A stretch of 64,000 bases of DNA from Chloroflexota bacterium (GCA_016860845.1 BOKF01000020.1:62001-126000); one strand, 5' to 3'. Shown: positions 35,021-42,914, counted from the first letter of the stretch. Notes: generated by a model not told the origin, from the letters alone. A program made the numbers and translations.

Positions 35021-35053
35021 GATAAAGATTTGATAAAGATTTGGTAAAGATAT
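35021..35053 (-). promoter_or_regulatory. Three 11-bp direct repeats, candidate response-regulator site
   Basis: GATAAAGATTT (35021-35031), GATAAAGATTT (35032-35042) and GGTAAAGATAT (35043-35053) repeat with an exact 11-bp period, the spacing bound by OmpR/PhoB-type regulators. They lie between the sensor-kinase stop and the multicopper-oxidase start, at the place of its promoter. Confidence 0.6.
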
Positions 35054-35082
35054 GGGGAATTTTGAGGGGATGGGGCGAGAAG

Positions 35083-36210
35083 TTAAGCCAGGGGAAGGGC
35101 AAAGCTGAAGGTGCTGCCTTGGCCCTCCCCTGCGCTTGCGGCCCAGATGTGGCCGCCATGAGCTTCGACGAGGTGCTTGGCAATGGTCAGGCCGATGCCG
35201 CTGCCGCCCCCGGCCCGGCTGCGCGACTTGTCCACGCGGTAGAAACGGTTAAAAAGGTGCGGCAAATGCGCGGCGGGGATACCGATGCCGCTGTCGCTGA
35301 TAGCAATAACCATCTCGGTCTGCTGAACGGCGGCGCTGACGGTGACAGTACCCCCGGCAGGCGTGTATTGCAGGGCATTACCGAGCAGATTGAGCAGAAC
35401 TTGACTGATCCGGTCGTTATCGGCCAGCACGGGCGGCAGGTTAGCCGGCAGGTTCAGGTTAAGGGAGACGCTTTTTTCTTCAAATTGAGGCCGCAAATGA
35501 GCCGCTGTTCGCTGGATCAGGTCGGAAATTGCCAGCGGACGGCATTCCAGCTTGAAGGCCCCGGCCTCGACCCGGCTCAACTCTTGCAGATCATTGACCA
35601 GGCGTTGTAAGCGGTCGGCCTCCTGGTAGATTTGTTGGTAGGTGTCGGGTTCGGCAGGTAACACACCGTCTATCATGCCCTCCATGTAGCCTTTGATACT
35701 GGCTAACGGCGTGCGCAGCTCATGGGCTACATTGGCAATCAGGTCGCGCCGCATCGCCTCAGTCTGCTCCAGCGTGCTCGCCATCTGGTTAAAACTGTGC
35801 GCCAGTTGGCCCAACTCATCGGTTCCAACAGCCTCGACCCGTTCCTGGTAGCGGCCGGCCGCAATCCGCTGGCTGGCTTCCATCATCTGGCGGATCGGCG
35901 TGACCACCCGCCGGGAGACGAAGAAACTGACAATAAGCGCACTGACCAGGGCCGCCGTGGTCGAAAAGAGCAGCGCTTCCGTCACCGCATCCCGGAAATT
36001 GGTAAAAAGGTCGCTGCTCATTTCTTCCAGGCCGTGCATGCTGCCCATCATCTGCTGCATCCCCAGCAAATGCCGGTTGAAAGCCGTCGGAATAACTGCT
36101 TCCACCGCCGCAATCAGAGTCACCACCCCGACCAAGATGACAATCAAATAAGAAGCCATGAGCTTCCAGCCGAGACGTGTTCTTAGTTTTGAAATTAATC
36201 CCTCGTTCAT
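35083..36210 (-). CDS. Sensor histidine kinase with Met/His-rich sensor loop
   Basis: A 375-residue kinase: TM1 at about 17-39, an outer loop at 40-75 with the cluster HLLGMQQMMGSMHGLEEM, TM2 at 78-99, HAMP, phospho-accepting H163 in VAHELRTPL, and HATPase with NLLGNALQY, DSGIGIP and GSGIGL. The loop's methionines and histidines suggest direct Cu(I) or Ag(I) sensing. The upstream ATG at 36273 is rejected because the extra residues are coded by an intergenic repeat; ATG 36210 gives MNEGLISKL. The response regulator gene is 72 nt upstream, and the oxidase gene follows. Confidence 0.92.
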   Translation of the reverse strand: MNEGLISKLRTRLGWKLMASYLIVILVGVVTLIAAVEAVIPTAFNRHLLGMQQMMGSMHGLEEMSSDLFTNFRDAVTEALLFSTTAALVSALIVSFFVSRRVVTPIRQMMEASQRIAAGRYQERVEAVGTDELGQLAHSFNQMASTLEQTEAMRRDLIANVAHELRTPLASIKGYMEGMIDGVLPAEPDTYQQIYQEADRLQRLVNDLQELSRVEAGAFKLECRPLAISDLIQRTAAHLRPQFEEKSVSLNLNLPANLPPVLADNDRISQVLLNLLGNALQYTPAGGTVTVSAAVQQTEMVIAISDSGIGIPAAHLPHLFNRFYRVDKSRSRAGGGSGIGLTIAKHLVEAHGGHIWAASAGEGQGSTFSFALPLA

Positions 36211-36217
36211 TTGACAT

Positions 36218-36282
36218 CTGGAAGAATGGAGGATTGGAAGATTGGAAAAATTACCAACCTTCCAGCCCTCCACTCTCTTCCC
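36218..36282. repeat. GGAAG-type inverted repeat between regulator and sensor genes
   Basis: GGAAGAATGGAGGATTGGAAG and its tandem continuation pair with CCAACCTTCCAGCCCTCC. The hairpin would sit in the operon mRNA between the two cistrons. Confidence 0.72.
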
Positions 36283-36984
36283 TTATTCTATTTCATCCTC
36301 AAAGCGGTAGCCCACCCCGCGCACGGTGATGATAAATTCCGGGTTGGCCGGGTCGGCTTCGAGCTTTTTGCGAATATGGCCCAGGTGAACGTCCACCACC
36401 CGGTCTTCGCCATAAAAATCGTGGCCCCAGACCCGCTCCAACAATTGTTCCCGGCTCAACACCCGGCCGTGATGCTCGGCCAGGGCATAGAGCAGGTCAA
36501 ACTCGATGGTGGTCAGCTCGACCGGCTGGCCGTCTTTCCAGACCCGCCGCGCTCCCACGTCAATCTGCAGCCGCCGGAAGGCCAGAATATTGCTCTCCGT
36601 CGCGCCGCCGCTGCCCTGGCCGTAGCGCCGCAGGGCCGCCTTGACCCGCGCCACAAGCTCACGGGCGCTGAACGGTTTGGTCAGGTAGTCATCCGCCCCT
36701 ACCGACAGGCCAATCACTTTATCCGTCTCCTCCGACTTGGCCGTGAGCAGAATGACATAGACGTCAGACTCGCGCCGGAGTTGGGTCAGCAGCTCGATCC
36801 CGTCCATACCGGGCAGCATCAGGTCAAGAATCAGCAGGTCAGGTTTGAGGGTTCGTGCCGCTTTCAGGCCGGATGGCCCATCGCTGGCCGTGTGAATGGT
36901 ATACCCCTCGGCCCGCAGATAGGCCGTGACAATATTCAGAATGCTTTGTTCGTCGTCAACGACGAGGATTGTGGCTGGTTTCAT
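36283..36984 (-). CDS. OmpR/PhoB-family response regulator
   Basis: A 233-residue regulator. Receiver domain with acidic pocket D10-D11, phosphorylated D54 (LLILDLMLPGMDG) and KPF near 105, then a winged-helix DNA-binding domain (VELTTIEFDLLYALAEHHG, DRVVDVHLGHIRKKL and VRGVGYRFE). It forms a pair with the Met-rich sensor kinase. The 11-bp direct repeats upstream of the multicopper oxidase are its most likely target. The ribosome site before the ATG is weak. Confidence 0.94.
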   Translation of the reverse strand: MKPATILVVDDEQSILNIVTAYLRAEGYTIHTASDGPSGLKAARTLKPDLLILDLMLPGMDGIELLTQLRRESDVYVILLTAKSEETDKVIGLSVGADDYLTKPFSARELVARVKAALRRYGQGSGGATESNILAFRRLQIDVGARRVWKDGQPVELTTIEFDLLYALAEHHGRVLSREQLLERVWGHDFYGEDRVVDVHLGHIRKKLEADPANPEFIITVRGVGYRFEDEIE

Positions 36985-37111
36985 GAGAGTTTCACCCTAA
37001 CGCTCTGATTATACACTAATTTGGCCCGTTATTCGGAATTTTACCCGGCCATGTTGGAGGGATTCGGCAAAAAAAGGCAGATACGGTAAAATTTACCTTG
37101 TATACAGACCA

Positions 37112-37140
37112 ACCTGCCAGGTTTTACAAACCTGGCAGGT
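37112..37140. repeat. Perfect 13-bp palindrome
   Basis: ACCTGCCAGGTTT (37112-37124) and AAACCTGGCAGGT (37128-37140) with a 3-nt loop, a dispersed intergenic palindrome type. It sits just before the GTG start of the XRE gene and rules against the longer start at 37098. Confidence 0.8.
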
Positions 37141-37157
37141 CTACAGAAGGAAGCGCC

Positions 37158-37649
37158 GTGAAGCCAGGAGATAAATACTGGCCGCTGTTCCAGCACCTGC
37201 GGCAGAGCAGCCAGGACACCATCACCTTATCCCTGGCCGAAATCGAGGCGCTGCTGGGCGGGCCGCTGCCGGAGTCGGCCCGCCAAAGCCGGGGCTGGTG
37301 GAGCAATCGCAGCCGCGGGGCGGTCCAGGCGACGGCCTGGATGGGGGCGGGCTACCACGTCAAAGGGGTTGATCTGGCAGAGGGAACGATCACGTTTCAG
37401 AAGCCGGTGCGAGTTTACCAGGTCAAGCGCAAAGGGGAAACCGTGCTGTGGAATGGGGAGTTAATCAAGGGCTTAAGGGCGCACCTGGGCATGAGCCAGG
37501 CCCAACTGGCCGAAACGTTGGGCGTGCGCCAGCAAACCATCAGCGAGTGGGAAACCGGCGTGTATGACCCCAGTTTGAAAACGTCCAAGTATCTCAGCCT
37601 GATTGCCCGAGACAACCGGTTTCAATACGAGTCTGAAATTGACGAATAA
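37158..37649 (+). CDS. DUF7662-like domain plus XRE-type helix-turn-helix protein
   Basis: A 163-residue protein. Residues 3-85 (KYWPLFQHLRQ, TLSLAEIEALLGGPLPESAR, then GWWSNR and WMGAGYHV) match the small domain often called DUF7662, found with restriction and defence-type genes. Residues 100-160 are an XRE helix-turn-helix (GLRAHLGMSQAQLAETLGV, then QQTISEWE). GTG 37158 with GAAGGAAG just upstream is preferred over ATG 37098, which would translate a palindrome. It may be a DNA-binding regulator; the near-palindrome after the promoter at 37832 is a possible target. Function unknown. Confidence 0.72.
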   Translation: MKPGDKYWPLFQHLRQSSQDTITLSLAEIEALLGGPLPESARQSRGWWSNRSRGAVQATAWMGAGYHVKGVDLAEGTITFQKPVRVYQVKRKGETVLWNGELIKGLRAHLGMSQAQLAETLGVRQQTISEWETGVYDPSLKTSKYLSLIARDNRFQYESEIDE

Positions 37650-37679
37650 TCCGGTCGTCATGCCGTTGCGGTGTCGTCC

Positions 37680-37815
37680 CGAATTGAAATTCTAGGCTGA
37701 TACATAGAGTCGGTTAGAAACCGACTCTAAGCCATACCTTCAAGCTAAGATACCGTTCAATGAGTCCGTTTGAACGGACTTTTTATGACAGCCTGAACTT
37801 CAGTTCAAGGCGGAT
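37680..37815. repeat. Composite palindromic repeat element
   Basis: Three hairpins in series: GAGTCGGTT/AACCGACTC, GTCCGTT/AACGGAC followed by TTTTTATGA, and CTTGAA-type arms (CCTGAACTTCAGTTCAAGG). This composite is a dispersed intergenic type that I associate with cyanobacteria and Chloroflexota. No ORF. The second hairpin could terminate the XRE transcript. Confidence 0.65.
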
Positions 37816-37831
37816 TTTAAGATCTAATCTC

Positions 37832-37887
37832 TTGACATTATATCCGTTACCGTGTAAAATGTAAGAAACAGTACACGGTTTCGTGTT
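37832..37887 (+). promoter_or_regulatory. Strong sigma-70 promoter with a palindrome at the start site
   Basis: TTGACA (37832-37837), 17 bases, TAAAAT (37855-37860). Downstream at about 37874-37887 lies ACACG-GTTT-CGTGT, and CCGTGT also occurs just before the -10 box, so a repressor could block it. Confidence 0.65.
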
Positions 37888-37910
37888 TGTTCCTGTGTCA
37901 AGAGGTTTGG

Positions 37911-38297
37911 ATGAACAACCATGCCGACGAGCCAAAAGCGCTCTTCATCTCCCCGGACGGCAATATTTACCCTGATACGTTGATCTGCTCCGGCCTTATT
38001 CCCGCACAGTTAGGCGGCCAGCCCTGCCCATTCTCACAGCAAGGCCGCCTGCCTACTCCTATCCCTTTATGCTCAGATGATCCTCTCTACTCGGTAGACA
38101 AAGGCGCTCCGGGTGATCTCTGCCCGCCCTGCGCCAAGCAGCAGCTTGGCCCCATGGACTACTGGCAGTGGCATCGCGGCCAGCGCTTCCCGGCAGAATT
38201 ATTGCCGCTGCGCCTATTCAAGTGCCGGCAGTGGCTGTGGCTGGTCATCCCCGGCCTGCGCAATGACACCCCCGCTCGTTTGAACGGGTCCGGCTAA
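37911..38297 (+). CDS. Hypothetical protein
   Basis: A 128-residue protein with no family that I recognise. It contains a likely paired-cysteine site (GDLCPPCAKQQ), further cysteines (LICSGL, GQPCPF, LFKCRQW) and a hydrophobic piece (WLWLVIPGL). A zinc- or nucleic-acid-binding role is possible, not shown. The start ATG 37911 has AGAGG upstream; the track-like longer start at 37887 lies in the operator palindrome. It is driven by the strong promoter at 37832. Confidence 0.5.
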   Translation: MNNHADEPKALFISPDGNIYPDTLICSGLIPAQLGGQPCPFSQQGRLPTPIPLCSDDPLYSVDKGAPGDLCPPCAKQQLGPMDYWQWHRGQRFPAELLPLRLFKCRQWLWLVIPGLRNDTPARLNGSG

Positions 38298-38346
38298 CGA
38301 GTTTTTAGCCTTTCAGTAACTTTTCAAAAATTGACCCTCACCCAAC

Positions 38347-38376
38347 AAAAAAGCCCGACCCTCATGGCCGAGCTTC
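38347..38376 (-). terminator. Terminator of the toxin-antitoxin operon
   Basis: On the minus strand AAGCTCGGCC pairs with GGTCGGGCTT (with wobble pairs) around a short loop and is followed by a T-run (complement of AAAAAA at about 38347-38352). Confidence 0.7.
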
Positions 38377-38408
38377 TTCTCTTAGCCTTAACCGCGTGAT
38401 CTCAACTA

Positions 38409-38741
38409 TCAGGCTTCGATAATCTCAACAACTCTCGCTACTACTTCTTGCACTTTTTCAGGAGCCAGTACCCCAGCCCGGTACAAAAAAATGTTGGAGT
38501 CAGCCGTGAAAATGCGATTAGGCCGAATATTACTTTCCTGCCGCAACCCGCCCGTCGAAAAATCACTCTTGATGAGAGGGATGGCGTAGCTATCGGCCAC
38601 ACTCTGGCTGGTAATCTGGCAGAGAATCACATCATCGCCGGTCAGTTTAGCTACAATGAGCGCCGGGCGTTTCTTGGCATCGCTCAAATCTGAAAATGGA
38701 AACGGAGTAACCACCACATCCCCTTTTACAAATCCGCCCAT
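38409..38741 (-). CDS. PemK/MazF-type toxin endoribonuclease
   Basis: A 110-residue PemK/MazF fold protein: GDVVVTPFPFSDLSDAKKRPALIVA, then VILCQITSQ and a mid-region IRPNRIFTA. MazF-like toxins cut mRNA at short motifs. Its ATG lies 16 nt inside the end of the antitoxin gene, the usual order of antitoxin first with overlap. Full length, no visible damage, so the pair is probably active. Confidence 0.88.
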   Translation of the reverse strand: MGGFVKGDVVVTPFPFSDLSDAKKRPALIVAKLTGDDVILCQITSQSVADSYAIPLIKSDFSTGGLRQESNIRPNRIFTADSNIFLYRAGVLAPEKVQEVVARVVEIIEA

Positions 38742-38947
38742 GCCTCATCCTCTTCCGGCCTGTCCCAATCGCGTCGCAAAACCGCCTCGGAAGCTATCAT
38801 GGTTTCGTAAGCTTCTGAACTTTCCCGCAAGGTCAGTTTTACGTCTCGTTCTATCAAATAGGAAACAAAATCATAAACAATGACAAGTTTATCGGCCGGT
38901 AACTTTTGCAGAGATTCATTGATTTGAGAGATTGTTACCGTTGGCAT
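38726..38947 (-). CDS. Cognate antitoxin
   Basis: A 73-residue protein starting MPTVTISQINESLQKLPADKL (ATG 38947 with AAGGAG upstream). It has a helical middle (LVIVYDFVSYLIERD) and an acidic C-terminus (DRPEEDEAWADL) suited to wrap a toxin. A longer start at 38977 has no ribosome site. Partner of the PemK-type toxin, which it overlaps by 16 nt. It likely also represses the operon. Confidence 0.78.
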   Translation of the reverse strand: MPTVTISQINESLQKLPADKLVIVYDFVSYLIERDVKLTLRESSEAYETMIASEAVLRRDWDRPEEDEAWADL

Positions 38948-39069
38948 TGCTCTTGCTCCTTGTTGGATCAAAATCAAAATTTATTCAACCCTTTCCATTT
39001 TAGCATAACTCAGATTAACTTGGTAAACCGTCGGTCACTATGGGCGGGTTTTGATTACTTCAAAAAGAC

Positions 39070-39150
39070 ACAAAAAACCGCAAAGCCACTTCCAGAGAAT
39101 CACAGAGAAATCTCTGCGCTTCTCTGTGCCTCCTCTGAGTGCTCTGTGTT
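39070..39150. repeat. CTCTGTG-type repeat region
   Basis: Short units such as CACAGAGAAATCTCTGCG and CTTCTCTGTGCCTCCTCTGAG form an imperfect palindrome in the gap after the second copA. Nothing else is seen in this gap. Confidence 0.55.
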
Positions 39151-39156
39151 CCCTCC

Positions 39157-41667
39157 TCATCCAATCTTCATCCCCCGCAGCCGCAGGCTGTTGCCCACCA
39201 CCGTCACCGAGCTAAAAGCCATGGCAAAGGCCGCGGCGATGGGGTGCAGTTCCCGCAGGTACACCGGCAAATCCGGGAAGAAAGCCAGCGCTCCGGCGGC
39301 GACCGGAATGAGAATGACATTATAGGCAAAGGCCCAGAAGAGATTCTCTTTGATCACCCGCATCGTCGCCCGGCTCAGACGGATGGCCCTGGGCACGCCG
39401 CGCAGGTCGCCGCTGATGAGGGTGATCCCCGCCGCTTCCATGGCCACGTCCGCGCCGGTGCCGATGGCAATGCCGACATCGGCCTGAGCCAGGGCCGGTG
39501 CATCGTTGATGCCATCGCCGACCATGCCGACCACCAGACCTTCGGCCTGCAGTTTGGCCACGTTGGCGGCTTTGTCGCCTGGCAGCACTTCGGCCAATAC
39601 CCGATCTCGTCCTGAGCTTGTCGAAGGGTCTATGCCCACTTCGGCGGCAATGGCCTGGGCGGTCGCCTGATTATCGCCGGTCATCATGACCACCTGCAAA
39701 CCCTGTCTCTTGAGGTCCGCAATCGCCTCTTGAGACCCTTCCTTGATGGTGTCGGCAATGCCGATCACCGCCGACGCTTGGCCGTCAACGGCGACCCACA
39801 TGGCCGTTTTGGCCTCGTTTTGCAACTGCTGGACCTTCTGGCCCAGGCCGTTCAAGGCGATCTGCCGGCTTTCCATCAACCTGGCATTGCCGATGAGAAT
39901 TTTATGCCCATCCACCTCGGCGGCGATGCCATGCCCGGCAATCGCCTCAAACCCCGCCGGTTCGCTCAGGGTCAAGCCCTGCTCCTGCGCCGCCCGCACC
40001 ACCGCTTCCCCCAACGGATGCTCAGAACCCCGTTCCGCCGAAGCAGCAAGCTGCAAGACATAATTATGAATTATGAATTGTGAATTGTGAATTTTTAATT
40101 CACCATTAACTGTTGACAATTCACTATTCACAATTATATCCGTCACCGCCGGCTCGCCTTTGGTAATCGTGCCGGTCTTGTCCAGCACAATCGCCTGGAG
40201 AGCATGGCCTTTTTCCAGAGCGGCGCTGTTCTTGAACAGGATGCCCTGCGTCGCTCCCTTGCCCATGCCGACGACAATCGCCGTGGGGGTAGCCAGGCCC
40301 AGGGCGCAGGGGCAGGCGATGACCAGCACCGCCACCATGCGCACCAGCGCCGCGGTAAAGCCGGCCCCGCCCAGCCACCAGGCGGCAAAGGTCAGCAGGG
40401 CAATGGCAATCACCACCGGCACAAAGATCGCCGAAACCTTATCGGCCAGGGCCTGGATCGGCGCTTTGGAACCCTGCGCTTCCTCCACCAGCCGGATAAT
40501 TTGGGCCAGGGCTGTCTCGCGGCCCACCTTGGTCGCCTCGATTTTGAGCAGCCCCTGCTTGTTGAGCGTTGCCCCGATAACCGCATCGCCCGCTTTTTTG
40601 TCAACGGGCAGACTCTCGCCGGTCAGGAGCGACTCGTCCACCGCCGAGCGGCCGCTGGTGACCACCCCATCCACCGGGATTTTCTCGCCGGGGCGGACGA
40701 TCACCACATCGCCGGCAGCCACCTGATCGGTGGGAATGTCAGCCTCAACGCCATTGCGCTCGACGCGGGCGGTTTTGGCTTGCAGACCCATCAAGGCTTT
40801 AATCGCCTCGCTGGTTTTACCCTTAGCCCGTACTTCCAGCAGCTTGCCCACCTTGATCAGGGTGATAATGGCCGCCGACGTTTCAAAGTAAACGTGTCCC
40901 CCCAGCAGTCCCGTGGTGATAAAGATGGAGTAGAAATAAGCCACCGACGACCCCAGCGCAACCAGGACATCCATGTTGGCCGATTTGTTGCGCAGGGCTT
41001 TGTACCCGCCGACGTAATAATCCCAGCCGGTGTAGAATTGGACCGGCGTTGCCAGCAGCCACAAGAGATAGTTGACCCAGCTCTCGTGCGCCCAATGCCC
41101 CACCAGCCCAAAATCACGGGCCATGCTGAACAGGAACAGCGGCAGGGTAAAAATGACCCCGATCCACAACTTGCGGGTCTGATCCTGAATCTCGCGCTCG
41201 CGGGCCTCTTTTTCGGCGTCTACTAATGCTTCCTCCGAACCTGCCTCAACGACGCCGTATCCGGCCCGTTCAATGGCGGCCACCATATCCGCCCGCGTCA
41301 CCGCGCCCGGAATATATTTGACAGTGGCCTTTTCAGTCGCAAAGTTGACCGTCGCCTCGATGATGCCCGGTACCTTCTTATTCAAAGTGCGCTCAACCGT
41401 GTTGACACAATTGGCGCAGGTCATCCCGGTGATGGGCAGTTCCATTGTCGCCACAGGCACGTGATACCCCGCCTTTTCCACCCGCTCGACCACAGCCTGC
41501 GGCGAGGCCACGGCCGGGTCATAGGTAACGGTCAGCTTCTCGCTGCCAAAATTAACGACGGCGTCGCTGACGCCCTCGGCTTTTTTCGCGCTTCGTTCAA
41601 CCGTAGCCACGCAGTTGGCACAGGTCATGCCAAGGACGGGCATGGTTAGTTGTTTTTGTTCTGACAT
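39157..41667 (-). CDS. copA: Copper-translocating P-type ATPase (two HMA domains)
   Basis: An 836-residue P1B-ATPase with two N-terminal metal domains ([12 protein letters not shown] and [12 protein letters not shown]), TGES, CPC at C452-P-C454, D496 in DKTGTIT, and GDGINDAP. It exports Cu(I) and belongs to the csoR-copZ-thioredoxin-like group on this strand. It carries two in-frame repeat inserts: one after [18 protein letters not shown] (40065-40137) coding [16 protein letters not shown], and one at 39601-39633 coding [10 protein letters not shown] inside the otherwise conserved [12 protein letters not shown] segment. It is about 60-70 percent identical by eye to the first CopA, so they are recent paralogues. 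Confidence 0.95.
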   Translation of the reverse strand: MSEQKQLTMPVLGMTCANCVATVERSAKKAEGVSDAVVNFGSEKLTVTYDPAVASPQAVVERVEKAGYHVPVATMELPITGMTCANCVNTVERTLNKKVPGIIEATVNFATEKATVKYIPGAVTRADMVAAIERAGYGVVEAGSEEALVDAEKEAREREIQDQTRKLWIGVIFTLPLFLFSMARDFGLVGHWAHESWVNYLLWLLATPVQFYTGWDYYVGGYKALRNKSANMDVLVALGSSVAYFYSIFITTGLLGGHVYFETSAAIITLIKVGKLLEVRAKGKTSEAIKALMGLQAKTARVERNGVEADIPTDQVAAGDVVIVRPGEKIPVDGVVTSGRSAVDESLLTGESLPVDKKAGDAVIGATLNKQGLLKIEATKVGRETALAQIIRLVEEAQGSKAPIQALADKVSAIFVPVVIAIALLTFAAWWLGGAGFTAALVRMVAVLVIACPCALGLATPTAIVVGMGKGATQGILFKNSAALEKGHALQAIVLDKTGTITKGEPAVTDIIVNSELSTVNGELKIHNSQFIIHNYVLQLAASAERGSEHPLGEAVVRAAQEQGLTLSEPAGFEAIAGHGIAAEVDGHKILIGNARLMESRQIALNGLGQKVQQLQNEAKTAMWVAVDGQASAVIGIADTIKEGSQEAIADLKRQGLQVVMMTGDNQATAQAIAAEVGIDPSTSSGRDRVLAEVLPGDKAANVAKLQAEGLVVGMVGDGINDAPALAQADVGIAIGTGADVAMEAAGITLISGDLRGVPRAIRLSRATMRVIKENLFWAFAYNVILIPVAAGALAFFPDLPVYLRELHPIAAAFAMAFSSVTVVGNSLRLRGMKIG
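39601..39633. repeat. Short dispersed repeat in the second copA
   Basis: CCTGAGCTTGTCGAAGGG, a repeat I recognise from many genomes, is inserted in frame and adds about 8 residues (PSTSSGRD) absent from the other CopA. Confidence 0.7.
40065..40137. repeat. AATTGTGAATT-type repeat in the second copA
   Basis: ATGAATTATGAATTGTGAAT and its inverted echo (CAATTCACTATTCACAATT) form a hairpin-capable block, in frame, at the same loop where the other copA holds a different repeat. Confidence 0.78.
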
Positions 41668-41696
41668 AACGAACCTCTCGTTTGACGTTCAAACGT

Positions 41697-42077
41697 TCAA
41701 CGTTTAACGTCCAGCACTTCTTGCAGCAGTAGCTCCACTTCATGGGCCGGCTTCGGCCCGATGAGGCGATGCAGCTCCTGTTGTTGGCTGTTAAAAATCA
41801 ACAGGACAGGATGGCCCAAAATCTTATAAGTGCGCATAATGGCCGGCCCGTCCCCTTCATTGGCATTGATCCGCTGTACGGCGATTTGCCCACGGTACGC
41901 CTGCTCCAGCCCATCCACGATGGGCGCCATGTCCGCTCAAGGAATTCAACCGTCGGTATAGATAAAGACCAGCGTCGGCTGGCCGGCGACGCCTAACGTC
42001 GGAGTCGTGCCGCCGCAGGCGGGTAGGAGCAGAATCAAGGTCAAAAGAAAAAGGAGTATCTTGTGAATGATCGCCAT
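41697..42077 (-). CDS. Thioredoxin-fold lipoprotein with UxxU motif, probable double selenoprotein
   Basis: Read through TGA codons at 41946-41948 and 41937-41939, the frame is one 126-residue protein. It starts with a signal peptide and lipobox (LLPAC, C21). A thioredoxin-like strand, LVFIYTDG, is followed by U44-I-P-U47-ADMAPIVDGLE, exactly where CxxC lies in thioredoxins, then VQRINANEGDG and the cis-Pro region YKILGHPVLLIF. It would act as a thiol/diselenide oxidoreductase on the outer membrane face. The frame continues 80 codons past the second TGA. ATG 42077 is chosen because upstream sequence is a repeat. Between copZ and copA2, it probably keeps copper-binding thiols reduced; this is inference. 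Confidence 0.85.
41909..41925 (-). promoter_or_regulatory. Candidate bacterial SECIS hairpin (UxxU gene)
   Basis: Eleven bases after the second TGA, GCCCATC pairs perfectly with GATGGGC around the loop GTG. Size and spacing match the hairpin of the DUF1573 gene. One element may serve both TGA codons. Confidence 0.6.
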
Positions 42078-42093
42078 AACGAGCTGCCACAAT

Positions 42094-42160
42094 GAAAGAT
42101 TGGAAGATTGGAACTTTAACGCCTCTTCCAACCTTCCAACCCTCCAGTCTTCCAATCTTT
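42094..42160. repeat. GGAAG-type inverted repeat
   Basis: AAAGATTGGAAGATTGGAA (42094-42112) pairs with CTTCCAATCTTT and neighbouring CTTCCAACC units (to 42160). It lies between copZ and the thioredoxin-like gene and touches the copZ stop. Confidence 0.8.
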
Positions 42161-42365
42161 AATTCTCCGGTGGGTAGTTGATCTCGGTCAACAGCGCCTT
42201 GATGGTTTCCCAGGTCTGCGGCGCTTCCCATTCCACTGTGACCATTTTGGTGTCCTGGGCGGCGACGACTTTTTTGACCCCGGCCAGCTCGCCGACTTCG
42301 TTTTGGATCGCGTGGACACAATGGCCACAAGAAATATTGGGGACTTTGAAGGTTTTGGTTTGCAT
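42159..42365 (-). CDS. copZ: Copper chaperone CopZ-like HMA protein
   Basis: A 68-residue single heavy-metal-associated domain, with the metal-binding CxxC at C13 and C16 (NISCGHCVHAI, where many have GMTC) and the beta-alpha-beta layout (VKKVVAAQDTKMVTVEW). It should carry Cu(I) in the cytosol to the nearby CopA. GGAGAA precedes the ATG. It lies between csoR and the thioredoxin-like selenoprotein in a minus-strand group. Confidence 0.88.
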   Translation of the reverse strand: MQTKTFKVPNISCGHCVHAIQNEVGELAGVKKVVAAQDTKMVTVEWEAPQTWETIKALLTEINYPPEN

Positions 42366-42413
42366 GAAATTCTCCTTGATTGTGATAAATTTAATATGAT
42401 ACGTTCACTTTTT

Positions 42414-42457
42414 CGTGATGCGTGATGCGTTAAAATTTCTCACGCATCACGCATCAC
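42414..42457. repeat. GTGATGC heptamer hairpin
   Basis: GTGATGCGTGATGCGT is mirrored by ACGCATCACGCATCAC around a short AT-rich loop, a perfect hairpin made from two tandem heptamers and their complement, between csoR and copZ. Confidence 0.8.
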
Positions 42458-42460
42458 GTA

Positions 42461-42736
42461 TCAACTCTTCCCTTTGGCGTTGAACACGCCCATAATCTCG
42501 TCAATCACCCGTTCTCGCTCGGCGGGGTCGTCGCCGCGAATGGCGGTGGTGACGCAGGTATGCAGGTGGCGGTCGAGTACCAGGGCGCTCACCTTTTGCA
42601 GGGCCGCCTGGATGGCTTCGATTTGCTTCACAATATCAATGCAGTAGGCTTCCTCCTCCACCATCTTTTCGACACCGCGCACGTGCCCTTCGATACTCTT
42701 CAGCCGGTTGACAATCTTGCTTGTTTCTTCGTTCAT
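42461..42736 (-). CDS. csoR: CsoR-type copper-sensing repressor
   Basis: A 91-residue all-helical DUF156 repressor with the Cu(I) ligand set C32 (AYCIDIVKQ), H57 and C61 (DRHLHTCV). C-H-C is the copper pattern of CsoR, as opposed to FrmR or RcnR. It would release its operator on binding Cu(I). It heads the group csoR-copZ-thioredoxin-like-copA2. A G-tract palindrome lies upstream at 42763-42786. Confidence 0.9.
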   Translation of the reverse strand: MNEETSKIVNRLKSIEGHVRGVEKMVEEEAYCIDIVKQIEAIQAALQKVSALVLDRHLHTCVTTAIRGDDPAERERVIDEIMGVFNAKGKS

Positions 42737-42762
42737 GACGTGCTGTCTTTCTTTTTCTTACC

Positions 42763-42786
42763 ACCCCCTCCCCCCTGGGAGGGGGT
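42763..42786. promoter_or_regulatory. G-tract palindrome, candidate CsoR operator
   Basis: ACCCCCTCCC and GGGAGGGGGT are 10-bp perfect arms with a 4-bp spacer, 27 bp upstream of csoR. CsoR operators are G-tract palindromes of this kind. The palindrome also resembles the C/G-tract repeat inside queG, so it could be only a dispersed repeat. Confidence 0.4.
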
Positions 42787-42908
42787 ATCTCGGGAATGAG
42801 TATAGCAGACGCTATAAAGGATGTCAAGGGAAAAATGTCACCGTTTTTTGATGACAATCGGCCTGCCGAGGTGGACCATGCTTCTTTTTCGGAGAGTGTA
42901 GTTAACGG

Positions 42909-42914
42909 TATAAT
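42909..42914 (+). promoter_or_regulatory. TATAAT box just before a leaderless-type start
   Basis: TATAAT lies 10 nt before the ATG at 42925. The -35 region (TTTTCG) is poor. The spacing leaves almost no 5' leader. Confidence 0.45.

Noticed and set aside
36211..36273. Upstream extension of the sensor kinase (start at 36273)
   Set aside because: The extra 21 residues are translated from the GGAAG intergenic repeat and add no domain.
40204..41226. Plus-strand ORF (340 codons) opposite the second copA
   Set aside because: Mirror of the GC-rich copA codons. A similar shadow lies opposite the first copA, as expected for antisense frames.
41697..42077. TGA read as Trp or another amino acid genome-wide (changed genetic code)
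   Set aside because: guaB, the MNT gene, the STAND gene and others end at TGA, so it is a normal stop codon.
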